Positions 54,264-63,990 are shown, numbered from the stretch's first letter. The stretch: DNA of 64,000 nt from Ponticoccus litoralis (GCF_039769985.1 NZ_JBDNCH010000004.1:248001-312000), one strand, 5' to 3'. Program-made: numbers and translations. The notes: generated by a model from the letters alone, not told the origin.

Positions 54264-55280
54264 ATGAAACATCTTGCCGCCGCTGCCGCCGCCGCGACTT
54301 TGGGCATGGCAGGCTTTGCCGCCCCCGCCCTGGCCGAAGGTGAGCAGATCATTTACGTGACGCCGAACCCGATCGGGAACAACGCCTTCCTGCGCCTTGG
54401 CCGCGAGGGCAGCGAGGCCGCCGCCGCCGCCATGAACGGCAGCATCGCCAGCTACGAAAGCGACTCGCCCCCGGCGATGCTGGAAAACCTCTACGCCGCC
54501 GTCGGCAACGGCGCCGACATCGTCGTGGCGGTCAGCTTTTCGGCGGTCGACGGGGTGCTGGAGGTCGCGCCGACGGCGCCGGATACGGACTTCCTGATCG
54601 TCGACGCCTGCCCGCAGGGCGATCGCCCCGCGAATATCCACTGCGCCGTTTTCCGCGAACACGAGGCCTCTTTCCTGATGGGCTTCATGGCGGCCAAGGC
54701 ATCCGAGACCGGCAAGCTGGGCGTGGTCGGGCCGATCGACATTCCCTTCATGCACCGCTTTACCGACAGCTTCGCCGATGGCGCGCATCACCTGAACCCC
54801 GACATTGACGTTCAGGTGCGCTGGGTCGGCGGGCAGAACCCGTTCTCGGACCCGGTGCGCGCCAAGGAACAGGCGCTGGCCCTCGGCGCGCAGGGCGCCG
54901 ACGTGATCTATGCCGCCGCCGCCGGTGGCAGCTTTGGCGTCTTCGAGGCGGCGGCAGAGGCAGGCTTCAAGGTCTTCGGCGTCGACACCAACCTTTGCGA
55001 ATTCGCCGAGGGCCGCATGATCGACAGCGCGCTGAAACGGGTTGACGAAGCCATCCTGCAATCCCTCGAGGCCATCGCCGCGGGCGAGGACGCGGTCTTC
55101 GCCAGCTTTGGCCTGGCAGAGAAAGGCATGGGCGCCATCGCCATGGACGAGGCCGATGCCATCGCCGAAAGCGGCTGCCTGATCGCCGAGATGCCCGCCG
55201 TCGCCGAGGAAACGCGCGCGCTGGCCGCCCGGATCATCTCGGGCGACGTGACCGTGAACGACCCCCTGATGGCCGAGTGA
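54264..55280 (+). CDS. BMP-family (BmpA-type) nucleoside-binding periplasmic protein
   Basis: 338 residues with signal peptide (LAAAAAAATLGMAGFAAPALA) and no lipobox Cys, so soluble periplasmic. The mature part has the BMP/PnrA fold: LENLYAAVGNGADIVVAVSF, DTDFLIVDACPQGDRPANIH, EASFLMGFMAAKASETGKLG, GADVIYAAAAGGSFGVFEAA, KVFGVDTNLCE. BMP proteins bind purine nucleosides. GGGAG precedes the ATG. First gene of the rightward transporter operon. Confidence 0.92.
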   Translation: MKHLAAAAAAATLGMAGFAAPALAEGEQIIYVTPNPIGNNAFLRLGREGSEAAAAAMNGSIASYESDSPPAMLENLYAAVGNGADIVVAVSFSAVDGVLEVAPTAPDTDFLIVDACPQGDRPANIHCAVFREHEASFLMGFMAAKASETGKLGVVGPIDIPFMHRFTDSFADGAHHLNPDIDVQVRWVGGQNPFSDPVRAKEQALALGAQGADVIYAAAAGGSFGVFEAAAEAGFKVFGVDTNLCEFAEGRMIDSALKRVDEAILQSLEAIAAGEDAVFASFGLAEKGMGAIAMDEADAIAESGCLIAEMPAVAEETRALAARIISGDVTVNDPLMAE

Positions 55281-56839
55281 CGGGGGCCAGCGTGCCGACA
55301 CCCGTTCCCGCCGACCGCGCGGTTTGCAGCCTGCGCAACGTTTCCCGGTCCTTTGGGCCGGTCAAGGCCCTGTCGGATGTCAGCTTCGACATCCGACAGG
55401 GAGAGTTCCTGGCCCTGATCGGCGAAAACGGCGCCGGAAAGTCCACGGCGATGGGCGTTCTGTTCGGCCTTGTCGACCCCGACACCGGCCATGTCGAGGT
55501 CGGCGGGACGCCGCGCCGCTTCGCCTCGGCACGCGATGCGATCGACGCCGGTTTCGGCATGGTGCACCAGCATTTCAAGCTGTACCCGGAACTCACCGTC
55601 ATCGAGAACGTGCTGGTGGGCAACGAGGGCGGCGGCCCCTTGGCCCGCATCCCCTTCCGCGCCGCCGAAGCCCGGCTGCGCCAGATCATCGAGACCTATG
55701 ACTTCCGCCTCGACCTGCAGGCGACCGTCGCGGACCTCAGCGTCGGGGAAAAGCAGCGCGTCGAGATACTCAAACTGCTGTTCCGCGATGCCCGGGTGAT
55801 CTTTCTGGACGAACCGACGGCGGTCCTGACGCCGCAGGAATGCCTGTCCCTCTTCGACATGCTGCGGCGCCTTCAGAAAGAAGGGGCCTCCATCGTCCTG
55901 ATTTCCCACAAGCTGGACGAAGTGATCGCAAATGCCGAGCGTATCCTGGTGATGCGGCGCGGCGCGCTGGTAGCAGAGCGCGCGGCAGAGGCGACGGACC
56001 GCGCGGAGCTGGCCGGGCTGATGGTCGGCGCGCAGATCGAGGCCCCGGCCAAGGTCAACGCGGCAACGGACAGAACCGTGCTCAGCATCCGCGACCTCAC
56101 CGTCGCCGGACCCTCGGGCAAGCCGCGCGTCGACGCGGTGTCCTTCGACGTGGCGGAAGGCGAGATCTTCGGGATCGCCGGTGTGTCGGGCAATGGCCAG
56201 AAGGCGCTTGTGGACGTGCTGATGGGGCTTGAAACGCCAACCGGCGGAACGGTCCTGTTCCGGGGCGAGGAGATCACCGGGAAAAGCGTCGCAGAGCGCC
56301 GCGCCGCAGGCATCGGGTACATGTCCGAGGACCGCATGTCGGTTGGCCTTGCGGCGCAGGGCAGCATCACCGAGAACGCCGCCGCCGGGCGCGAGCATAC
56401 CGCCGCCTTCTCGCGCCGCGGCTGGCTGCGCAAGCGCGCCATGACCCGCCATGCAGAGACACTTATCGAGGCATTCGACATCCGCACGCCCTCTGCGCAA
56501 CTGCATGTGGGGAAACTGTCGGGCGGCAACCAGCAAAAGGTCGTGGTGGCGCGCGAGGTTTCGGCACAGCCCCGGCTGCTGCTTGTCGAAAACCCCTGCT
56601 GGGGCGTCGACGTGGGCGCCATGGCAACCATCCACGGCCAGCTTCTCGACCTGGCGAAATCGGGCTGCGCCATCGTCCTTGTCAGCAGCGACCTTGAAGA
56701 GCTGTTCGCCCTCAGCGACCGGGTCGGGGTGATCTACGAGGGCGCGATAGGGCGCATATTCCCGCGCGACGCCCTTGACACCTTTGCCATAGGCGCCGCG
56801 ATGGCCGGCGGCGGGCACATCGGGGACAAGCACGCATGA
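55277..56839 (+). CDS. Nucleoside ABC transporter ATP-binding protein (two ATPase domains)
   Basis: 520 residues. Domain one (about 10-245): Walker A GENGAGKST, LSVGEKQRVEILKLLF, FLDEPTAVLTPQE. Domain two (about 255-510): a degenerate Walker A (GVSGNGQKALVD) and LSGGNQQKVVVARE, typical of the RbsA/NupA group. Start overlaps the BMP stop by 4 nt. Energises the two permeases that follow. Confidence 0.94.
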   Translation: MTGASVPTPVPADRAVCSLRNVSRSFGPVKALSDVSFDIRQGEFLALIGENGAGKSTAMGVLFGLVDPDTGHVEVGGTPRRFASARDAIDAGFGMVHQHFKLYPELTVIENVLVGNEGGGPLARIPFRAAEARLRQIIETYDFRLDLQATVADLSVGEKQRVEILKLLFRDARVIFLDEPTAVLTPQECLSLFDMLRRLQKEGASIVLISHKLDEVIANAERILVMRRGALVAERAAEATDRAELAGLMVGAQIEAPAKVNAATDRTVLSIRDLTVAGPSGKPRVDAVSFDVAEGEIFGIAGVSGNGQKALVDVLMGLETPTGGTVLFRGEEITGKSVAERRAAGIGYMSEDRMSVGLAAQGSITENAAAGREHTAAFSRRGWLRKRAMTRHAETLIEAFDIRTPSAQLHVGKLSGGNQQKVVVAREVSAQPRLLLVENPCWGVDVGAMATIHGQLLDLAKSGCAIVLVSSDLEELFALSDRVGVIYEGAIGRIFPRDALDTFAIGAAMAGGGHIGDKHA

Positions 56840-57861
56840 CGCATCTGTTCACAAGCCGGAGGCTGGTGCCCATCGGCGCCGGGCTGCTCGCCCTCGTGCT
56901 GTTTCCGCTTCTTGTCCCGGGCAGCGGCGAGATCGCCGCCAGCTTCTTCAACGGCGCCTTTGGCGGGCGCAACTTCTTCAACCTATACGCAACCCTCAGT
57001 CGCTACACGATCCTGCTTGGGATGGCGCTGGCCGTGCTCATCTCGTTCCGCGCGGGGCTGCTGAACATCGGCGGCGAAGGCCAGCTGGTGCTGGGCGGGC
57101 TGGTCGCGGCACTGGTGGGGGTCTACCTGCCCGCGCCGCCCCTTGTCGTCGCGCTGGTCGCGCTGCTGGCGGCCATGACGGCAGGCGCCTGCTGGGCCGT
57201 TCTGGCGGGGCTGCTGGAGCGTGGCACCGGGGTGCCGCTGCTGATCGGCTCGCTCCTGCTGAACTACCCGGCCTCTTTCCTTGCCTCCTATGCCGTGTCG
57301 CATCCCTTCCGCGACGTGGCCAGCGGCGCGACCCAGACCTTCCGCATCCTGCGCGAGGCCGGCCTGCCGCGTTTTCAGGGCACGATCCTGGATTACGGCA
57401 TCTTCCTGATCGGCGCCGCCGCGCTGGCCTACGTCATCCTGGAACGGTTCACCGTCTTCGGCTACCGCAGCCGCCTGCGCGGCTGCAGCGCAGGGTTTGC
57501 CCAGGCCTCGGGCTTTCCCAACAGGCGGCTCTATTACAGGACCCTGATGCTCAGCGGCGCGGCGGCGGGCATGACCGGCTTTGTCGCCGTCTTCGGCAGC
57601 AGCCAGCGCTTTGTCGACGGGATGCTGACCACGCCGCTTTATGCATGGACCGGCATCGCCGCGGTCCTGCTGGCGGCGGTCCGCCCCGGCCTTGTGCCGC
57701 TGACGGCCTTTTTCTTCGCCATGCTGGCCACAGGATCCATCGGCATGGAGCGGACGGCAGGCATCCCGCGCGAGTTCGGTCAGGTCATCCAGGCCCTGAT
57801 CGTTTTGACGCTGGCCGGGTTTGCCGGGAAACTGACAGCCATCTCCGGCGGCACGAGGTAA
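56836..57861 (+). CDS. Nucleoside ABC transporter permease 1
   Basis: 341 residues and about nine hydrophobic helices; RAGLLNIGGEGQLVLGGLVA is the hallmark of BMP-type ABC permeases (NupB/YufP group), and LIGSLLLNYPASFLASY follows. The C-terminal GQVIQALIVLTLAGFAGKLT is typical. ATGA overlap with the ATPase gene. Confidence 0.92.
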   Translation: MTHLFTSRRLVPIGAGLLALVLFPLLVPGSGEIAASFFNGAFGGRNFFNLYATLSRYTILLGMALAVLISFRAGLLNIGGEGQLVLGGLVAALVGVYLPAPPLVVALVALLAAMTAGACWAVLAGLLERGTGVPLLIGSLLLNYPASFLASYAVSHPFRDVASGATQTFRILREAGLPRFQGTILDYGIFLIGAAALAYVILERFTVFGYRSRLRGCSAGFAQASGFPNRRLYYRTLMLSGAAAGMTGFVAVFGSSQRFVDGMLTTPLYAWTGIAAVLLAAVRPGLVPLTAFFFAMLATGSIGMERTAGIPREFGQVIQALIVLTLAGFAGKLTAISGGTR

Positions 57862-57865
57862 CGCG

Positions 57866-58764
57866 ATGCTCTTTGACGCAGCCCTGATCGATTCCGTTCC
57901 GCGCCTTGTCACCCCGGTGCTGCTGGCCGCCATTGGCGGCGCCCTGTGCGAGCGTTCGGGCGTCTTCAACATCTCTCTCGAAGGCATGATGCTGGTCGGC
58001 GCCTTCGCCGCCGTCGCGGGCACGTTCTACACCGGCTCCCCCTTGGGGGCCTTGCCGCGGCCCTTGTCGCGGGCGCCGTCTTCGGGCTGTTGTTCGCATT
58101 CTTCAGCGTCTGGCGGAAAGGCGACGACATCATCGTCAGCATCGGCATCAATATCCTCGCCGTTGGCCTGACCGCCCTGCTGCTGCGCAGCCTCTTCGGC
58201 GTGTCCGGCCAGTTCGACGACCCCGCCATCGCCGCATTGCCCAATATCGACCTTGGCCCGGTCGGGGATATTCCCGTCCTGGGCAGCTTCCTGTCGGGCC
58301 AGTCGGTACTGGTCTGGCTTGCGGTGGCGCTGGCCTTCGCCGTGCACCGCTTCCTGCACCACAACAACCTCGGGCTGCGGCTGCGGGCCGCCGGGCAGAA
58401 TGCCGAGGCGCTGCGCACGGTCGGCATCTCGCCCGAGCGGATCAAGACAACGGCGCTGCTCGCCTGCGGCGCGCTCTGCGCCCTTGGCGGCGCGCAACTG
58501 TCGATCTCGAACGTGACGCTCTTTACCGAGGGCATGAGCGCCGGGCGCGGGTGGATCGCGCTGGTCATCGTGATGATGTGCCGGGGGCGCCTGCTCTGGA
58601 TCCTGCTGGGCGCCCTGCTCTTCGGCTTTATCGACGCGATGAGCGTGCGCCTGCAGGGGCTTGGCCTGCCGCAACAGGTCACCGACGCCCTGCCCTACGT
58701 GCTGGCGCTTTTCGTGCTGGCCCTCAGCTACCGGCGGCGGACAAGGCGTGCCCATGCCGCGTGA
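57866..58764 (+). CDS. Nucleoside ABC transporter permease 2, frameshifted
   Basis: About 299 residues. First frame MLFDAALIDSVPRLVTPVLL, then CERSGVFNISLEGMMLVGAF (family hallmark). One base missing near 58045 in CCCCCTTGGGGG; the second frame is LAAALVAGAVFGLLFAFFSV and ends with LPQQVTDALPYVLALFVLAL. Pairs with permease 1. Its 3' end overlaps the regulator gene by 11 nt. Confidence 0.9.
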
Positions 58765-59710
58765 TCCGATACAGCAGCGCCAGCAGATCGAAGACCAGAT
58801 CATCGAAGCGGCCTGGGCCTATTACCACGACGACCTCAACCAGTCCGAGATCGCCGAGAAGCTGGGGCTGTCGCGGGCGACGGTGGTCAACTACCTCGGC
58901 GAGGCGCGCAGACGCGAATACGTGCGGATCTCTCTCAGCCCCGACGTGTTCCGCGAGCGCCAGATCTCCAGCGAGCTGCGGGAAAAATTCGGACTGAAGG
59001 AATGTCTGGTGGTCCCCACCGGCGAAACCGGGGACCAGACCCTGTCACGCGTGGCCCGCGCGGCCTCGGACTGGTTGCCGCAGCTGCTGGTGCGCGGGGA
59101 CCGGCTGGGTGTGTCCTGGGGCGAGACGATCTTCAAGGTCTCGCAATATGCGGAACGCCGCCCCATCCCCGAAATCGAGATCGTCCAGCTGGTCGGCTCG
59201 ATGACAACCCCGCTGGGCTTCGCCGCCGAGACATGCTCGGCCAATCTTGCGCAGAAGTTCGACGCCACCTGCATCAACCTTCACGCACCGCTGCTGGTCG
59301 AACAACCCGGCCTTGCCGAGATGCTGCGCGCCGAACCCGTGATCGCACGCCAGCTGGACGCGGTGCGCACCTGCAACAAGGTGCTGTTCGCCGCCGGGTC
59401 CTGCGAGCCTGACAGCCACGTGGTCCGATGCGGCCTCGTGTCTCTCGACCTGCTGGAGGCCTATAAGGCCCGAGGCGCGCAGGCCGTCATTTCCGGGCGG
59501 TTCATAGATGCCGAGGGCAATGCAATCCTTGGCGAAATGGACAACCGTATCATCGGCGCGGACATCGCGCAGATGAAAGGCAAGGATGTCGCGCTGCTGG
59601 TATCCGCCGGGCTAGACCGGGTCGATCCGATACTGGCCACCATGCGAGCCGGCATTACGACCCACCTTGCCACCTGTTCCGCCACGACCGCCGCGCTGCT
59701 GAATACGTGA
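58754..59710 (+). CDS. SorC/DeoR-type sugar-binding transcriptional regulator
   Basis: 318 residues. N-terminal helix-turn-helix: YYHDDLNQSEIAEKLGLSRA, TVVNYLGEARRREYVRISLS. The C-terminal SorC sugar-phosphate-binding domain (about 65-315) includes GDRLGVSWGETIFKVSQYAE, VQLVGSMTTPLGFAAETCSA and GISTHLA-like GITTHLATCSATTAALL. Such regulators respond to phosphorylated sugars, consistent with a pentose 1- or 5-phosphate inducer from this pathway. It ends the transporter operon and is the likely binder of the 54161 operator. GTG at 58748 is an alternative start. Confidence 0.9.
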   Translation: MPRDPIQQRQQIEDQIIEAAWAYYHDDLNQSEIAEKLGLSRATVVNYLGEARRREYVRISLSPDVFRERQISSELREKFGLKECLVVPTGETGDQTLSRVARAASDWLPQLLVRGDRLGVSWGETIFKVSQYAERRPIPEIEIVQLVGSMTTPLGFAAETCSANLAQKFDATCINLHAPLLVEQPGLAEMLRAEPVIARQLDAVRTCNKVLFAAGSCEPDSHVVRCGLVSLDLLEAYKARGAQAVISGRFIDAEGNAILGEMDNRIIGADIAQMKGKDVALLVSAGLDRVDPILATMRAGITTHLATCSATTAALLNT

Positions 59711-59947
59711 CCTCGATTTATTCGTTGCAATTCGACGGGCGAGCGAAGAAAACTCTCTGAGATTCCGCCGCCCGGTGATCTGCGCAACCGTGTCATGCCG
59801 GGACTCATATCAGAACATGGCGCCACGCGCGCCTGAAATTCCGTCGCAGAATTGTCGCAGAAAGAGCCCATGAAAAATGGACGTCCGCGCGGAATACAGG
59901 GAGAACAGGCGAAATCAGCGCCTGTCAGAAATTCGAGGACCGTTTCA

Positions 59948-61147
59948 ATGCATACTGAATGGACACAAGACGCCGCCGAGCGCTATGACGCCTGCAATCG
60001 TGCAACGCTGAACTGGCTGATGGCGCGCGGAGATCTGGGTGGCGGTTTCCTGAATACCAAGGTGCATTCGATTACCGGGAACGATTACGATGCCGCCTCG
60101 GGTGCGCGCGGCCCTGACTACACCTATGGTTGGATACAGGGGCGCGGGCTGGAGGCATTGGCCAGTTTCACGATGCATTACAAGGACTTGGACTCGGCGT
60201 TCTCGGACCGGCTTCGCGAAACCGGTGCCGCGCTCTACAGGCGCCTGGCCGAGAAGCAGGCCGGGGACGGCCATGCCTATTTCCTCTATGGGCCAGACGG
60301 ACAGCCCGTGATCGCCCAAGACGGCGCCTTCACACCTCAGGCGCCCGCCGGATCGGTATATACCTATTCCGACTCCTTTGTCTCCAAGGGGCTTTTTGCG
60401 GCCTCGCATCTATACGAGCCGGAGATGTCGGGCAATTACCTGATCTACCTCAAAGAGGTCATTGCCGCAGTCGAAGACGGGCGGTTTCAGATGGATGAAA
60501 CAAAACCGCTGTCACAGGAAAATATTGCGGCGGAACCGGATGATTTCGGGCCACGCATGATTTTGCTTGCGGCATCCGGACTTCTGCATCGCCTTGGATA
60601 TTCCGAAGAGACCGATTTTGCGGACCGATTTATCGCGCATGTGCTCGACCGGCATTTCGATCCCGACTCTGGCCTTTTGCTGACCATTCACGGCGAAGAC
60701 ACCTGCAATGTCGGGCACGCCATCGAATTCTGCGGCTTTGCCTTCGAACATCTCGCGGTGCGCCCGGATCAGGAACGGCTTGACCGGATTGTCGATATAC
60801 TCCTCCGCTGCATGGAAATCGGGATGCAGGGACCGGGAATTGCGCTTTATCTCTCGGCCTCCAGCGGTGCGCTGAAATCGCCCTATTTCCCGTGGTGGCC
60901 AATGCCCGAAGCGATCCGCGCCTGTGCCCTTGGATACCAGTTGACCGGGGACAGCCGGCTGATCGCCCCGTGGAAGAAGGCCGATGCGGCCTTCTTCTCG
61001 CAGTACTGGCGGCAGAATCTGGGCTTTGCCTATCAAACCCGGACCGTCGACGGACCCGTCGACTTTGTGCCCGCGACCCCCGATCTCGATCCCGGCTATC
61101 ACACCGGGCTCAGCCTTCTGGCGGCGATCCGGTCCGCCGGTCGCTAG
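59948..61147 (+). CDS. AGE-like (N-acylglucosamine 2-epimerase type, alpha/alpha-barrel) protein
   Basis: 399 residues, helical, with features suggestive of the (alpha/alpha)6 AGE/cellobiose epimerase group: GPDYTYGWIQGRGLEALASF, HGEDTCNVGHAIEFCGFAFE, FPWWPMPEAIRACALGYQLT. The His/Trp/Glu pattern (GHAIEF, WWPMPEAI) fits an aldose-ketose isomerase or epimerase. Start at 59948 follows GAGGA; an upstream in-frame start at 59852 is less likely. Slightly lower GC than neighbours. Convergent with the sugar ABC genes; the stops share a CTAG. Confidence 0.7.
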   Translation: MHTEWTQDAAERYDACNRATLNWLMARGDLGGGFLNTKVHSITGNDYDAASGARGPDYTYGWIQGRGLEALASFTMHYKDLDSAFSDRLRETGAALYRRLAEKQAGDGHAYFLYGPDGQPVIAQDGAFTPQAPAGSVYTYSDSFVSKGLFAASHLYEPEMSGNYLIYLKEVIAAVEDGRFQMDETKPLSQENIAAEPDDFGPRMILLAASGLLHRLGYSEETDFADRFIAHVLDRHFDPDSGLLLTIHGEDTCNVGHAIEFCGFAFEHLAVRPDQERLDRIVDILLRCMEIGMQGPGIALYLSASSGALKSPYFPWWPMPEAIRACALGYQLTGDSRLIAPWKKADAAFFSQYWRQNLGFAYQTRTVDGPVDFVPATPDLDPGYHTGLSLLAAIRSAGR

Positions 61148-62208
61148 TGCACGATCCGCATTCCGCTGGTGCGGTCGAAGAACTGCACCAGCTGTGGATC
61201 CACGGTGAAGCCATGGGTTTCCCCGGCGTGGCAATCGAACCGTTCACGCAGCAGCGCGGTGATCGACACCCCGGCCAGCTGCGCCTGTAGCAGGGTTTCC
61301 GAGCCCGTCTGTTCGTTGGATTCGATCACCGCACGCAGGCCCGCGTCGTCGGGGCTGTGGCGCATATGTTCCGGGCGGAACCCCAGATCGAACGCTCCGT
61401 CCAGATCCCGGTATTGCGGCAGGACAAGGGTCTGGCCATCGCTCAGCACGACGTCATCGCTGCCCCGGCGCGTCGAAACCGGAAGGAAGTTCATCGCAGG
61501 CGAACCGATGAACCCGGCAACGAAGCGGTTGACCGGGTGGTCATAGAGGTCGAGCGGCTTGCCGACCTGCTCGACGTGGCCATCGCGCATGACCACCACG
61601 ATATCCGCCATGGTCATGGCCTCGATCTGATCGTGCGTGACGTAGATCGTCGTTGTCCGCAGCCTTTGGTGCATGGCCTTCAGCTCTGCCCGCATCTGCA
61701 CGCGCAGCTTGGCGTCGAGGTTGGACAGCGGCTCATCGAACAGGAAGACCTGCGGCTGGCGCACGATGGCCCGGCCCATGGCGACGCGCTGCCGCTGCCC
61801 GCCGGACAGCTGTTTCGGATACCGGTCGAGCAGCCCGTCGATCCCCAGCATGACCGCGGCGTCCTTCACCGCCTTGGCGATCTCCTGCTTCGGCGTTTTC
61901 AGCAGCCGCAGCGAGAAGCCCATGTTCTGCGCCACGGTCATATGCGGGTAGAGCGCATAGTTCTGAAACACCATGGCGATATCGCGGTTCTTGGATTCCA
62001 CGTCGTTGATCACCCGGTCGCCGACACGGATCTCGCCGCTGGTGATTTCCTCGAGGCCCGCAATCAGGCGCAGAATGGTCGATTTCCCGCAGCCCGAGGG
62101 CCCGACAAGCGCCACGAAGGCCCCATCGGGGATCTCGACGGACACCCCGTGCAGGGTTTCGACGGCGCCAAAGCTTTTTCTCAGGTCTTTGATTTCAACT
62201 TGGGTCAT
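61144..62208 (-). CDS. Sugar ABC transporter ATP-binding protein (UgpC/MalK type)
   Basis: 354 residues, intact. Walker A GPSGCGKST, LSGGQRQRVAMGRAI, FLFDEPLSNLDAKLR, YVTHDQIEAMTMADI, then the TOBE domain (MNFLPVSTRRGSDDVVLSDG). It is about 44 nt downstream of the permease gene. Forms a CUT1 sugar importer with the next two genes. Confidence 0.94.
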   Translation of the reverse strand: MTQVEIKDLRKSFGAVETLHGVSVEIPDGAFVALVGPSGCGKSTILRLIAGLEEITSGEIRVGDRVINDVESKNRDIAMVFQNYALYPHMTVAQNMGFSLRLLKTPKQEIAKAVKDAAVMLGIDGLLDRYPKQLSGGQRQRVAMGRAIVRQPQVFLFDEPLSNLDAKLRVQMRAELKAMHQRLRTTTIYVTHDQIEAMTMADIVVVMRDGHVEQVGKPLDLYDHPVNRFVAGFIGSPAMNFLPVSTRRGSDDVVLSDGQTLVLPQYRDLDGAFDLGFRPEHMRHSPDDAGLRAVIESNEQTGSETLLQAQLAGVSITALLRERFDCHAGETHGFTVDPQLVQFFDRTSGMRIVH

Positions 62209-62251
62209 TACCAGTCTTTCAGAAGTCGCTGAACAGGGTTCAAGACGGGTT

Positions 62252-63088
62252 TCATTCCTTCATCCCGCTTGCCGCGATGCCTTCGACGAAGTTGCGGCGC
62301 AGCAGGACAAACGCGAGCACGGAGGGCACCATGACGGCGGCGGAGGCCGCGCTCAGCAGGGACAGTTCGACGGTGTAGGCGCTTTGGAAGTTCGCAAGGC
62401 CGACTTCGATGGTGAAGGCCGTCTTCCGGGTCAGCGTGATGATCGGCCAGGCAAAGGCGGTCCAGGCCTGGAAGAAGGCCAGCACGGCCAGCGCGGCCAG
62501 CGGCCCGCGCAGCAGCGGCAGTACGATATGGGTGAAGATCCAGAACTCCCCTGCCCCGTCTATCCGGGCCGCTTCGAGCAACTCGTCGGGGACCGAGGTC
62601 AGGACGTTCTGGCGGATCAGGAAGATCCCGAAGCTCATCACCAGGTAGCCGATCAGCAGGCCGGTGATCGAATTCAGCACCCCCAGCGCCTTCACCTGAA
62701 AATACAGCGGGATCATGTAGACCTCGAAGGGGATGATCGCCGTTGTCAGAAACAGGATGAAGATCACGTTGATCGTCCTGAAGGGGAACTTGGCCACGAC
62801 ATAGCCCGCCAGCGCAGAGGTCGCGACGATGGCGATCATCGACAGGAAGGCGAAGGCGAAGCTGTTGAACATCCAGCGCAGCAGCGGCGTCTCGGTGAAG
62901 ACCGTGACGAAGTTCTCCAGCGTCGGATTGCGGGGCAGCAGGGTGGGCGGCCACTGAAGCATCTCTGCCGGGGTCTTGAAGCCGTTCGAGATCAGCATGA
63001 TCAGGGGCAGCAGCAGCACCAGGCAGACCAGGAACAGCGCCACATCAATCAGGAAGTTCGAACGGCGGGTGCGGGCTTTGGCGGACAT
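62252..63088 (-). CDS. Sugar ABC transporter permease (MalG type)
   Basis: 278 residues, six transmembrane helices, EAA loop LLEAARIDGAGEFWIFTHIV. N-terminal FLIDVALFLVCLVLLLPLIM, C-terminal LLRRNFVEGIAASGMKE. Two nt separate it from the partner permease. Confidence 0.94.
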   Translation of the reverse strand: MSAKARTRRSNFLIDVALFLVCLVLLLPLIMLISNGFKTPAEMLQWPPTLLPRNPTLENFVTVFTETPLLRWMFNSFAFAFLSMIAIVATSALAGYVVAKFPFRTINVIFILFLTTAIIPFEVYMIPLYFQVKALGVLNSITGLLIGYLVMSFGIFLIRQNVLTSVPDELLEAARIDGAGEFWIFTHIVLPLLRGPLAALAVLAFFQAWTAFAWPIITLTRKTAFTIEVGLANFQSAYTVELSLLSAASAAVMVPSVLAFVLLRRNFVEGIAASGMKE

Positions 63089-63090
63089 GG

Positions 63091-63990
63091 TCAGTTCCCC
63101 CCTTCTGACGCAGCAGGCCGAACTGGACCGTGGTCAGCACCAGAACGATAAGCAAGAGGATCACGGCCTCTGCGGCGGCATAGCCGACGCGGAAGTTCTG
63201 GAAGCTGTTCTCGAGCATGTCGAGCACCAGAACCCGGACCAGCCTGCCCGGCGCGCCCTGCGTGTCCGAGGCCAGCACATAGGCCTGCGCATAGACGTTG
63301 AACCCCGAGATCAGGGTGACGACGGAAACGTAAAGCGTGATCGGCTTCAGCAGCGGCACCGACATGTAAAGGAAGGACTGCACCCCGTTGGCGCCATCCA
63401 GCCGGGCCGCCTCGAAGACCGATTTCGGCAGGTTCCGGAACCCGACCAGATAGATCAGCACGGCGTAGCCCAGCGTTTGCCACGACACCAGCAGGATGAT
63501 GCAGACAACCGAGAGCACGGGATCGAACAGCCAGGCCTGCGCCTCTCCGCCAAGCGACACGATGATCGCGTTCAGCGGCCCCAGCTTGGCGTCGAAGATC
63601 CATTTCCAGTGCCATGGCAGCCGGTACAAGCGACACGACATGCGGGATGAAGACGGCGGTTTCGTAGAATCCGGCAAAGCGGCTGCGGGTCCGGTGATAG
63701 ATGACACCGGCCAGCGCCATTGACGTGGGGATCGTGATGACCATGGCGCCGAAGGCAATGATCGCGGTATTGGTCAGCGCATCGAGGAACTGATCGTCAC
63801 CGAACAACTCTGCAAAGTTCGCCAGTCCGACGAAGATCTTGTCCTTCGACAGCAGGTTCCATTGGTACATGCTCAGCCGAAGCGTCTCGACGATCGGATA
63901 CATACGCACCCATCCGAAAATCGCGAATGTCGGAATAATCGCAAGTATCGCGAACCAGAACTTCTTACGTTTCAACATGGTCTGCCTCAT
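63091..63990 (-). CDS. Sugar ABC transporter permease (MalF type), two frameshifts
   Basis: About 299 residues. The N-terminal frame (MLKRKKFWFAILAIIPTFAI to FIPHVVSLVPAAMA) shifts near 63615 to the frame WKWIFDAKLGPLNAIIVSLG, which holds the EAA loop FEAARLDGANGVQSFLYMSV. A second shift near 63105, in a G6 run, restores the end LLRQKGGN at 63091. Start at 63990 or 63978. The binding-protein gene is probably just beyond the window. Confidence 0.88.
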   Translation of the reverse strand: MRQTMLKRKKFWFAILAIIPTFAIFGWVRMYPIVETLRLSMYQWNLLSKDKIFVGLANFAELFGDDQFLDALTNTAIIAFGAMVITIPTSMALAGVIYHRTRSRFAGFYETAVFIPHVVSLVPAAMALEMDLRRQAGAAERDHRVAWRRGAGLAVRSRALGCLHHPAGVVANAGLRRADLSGRVPEPAEIGLRGGPAGWRQRGAVLPLHVGAAAEADHALRFRRHPDLGVQRLCAGLCAGLGHAGRAGQAGPGSGARHAREQLPELPRRLCRRRGRDPLAYRSGADHGPVRPAASEGGN

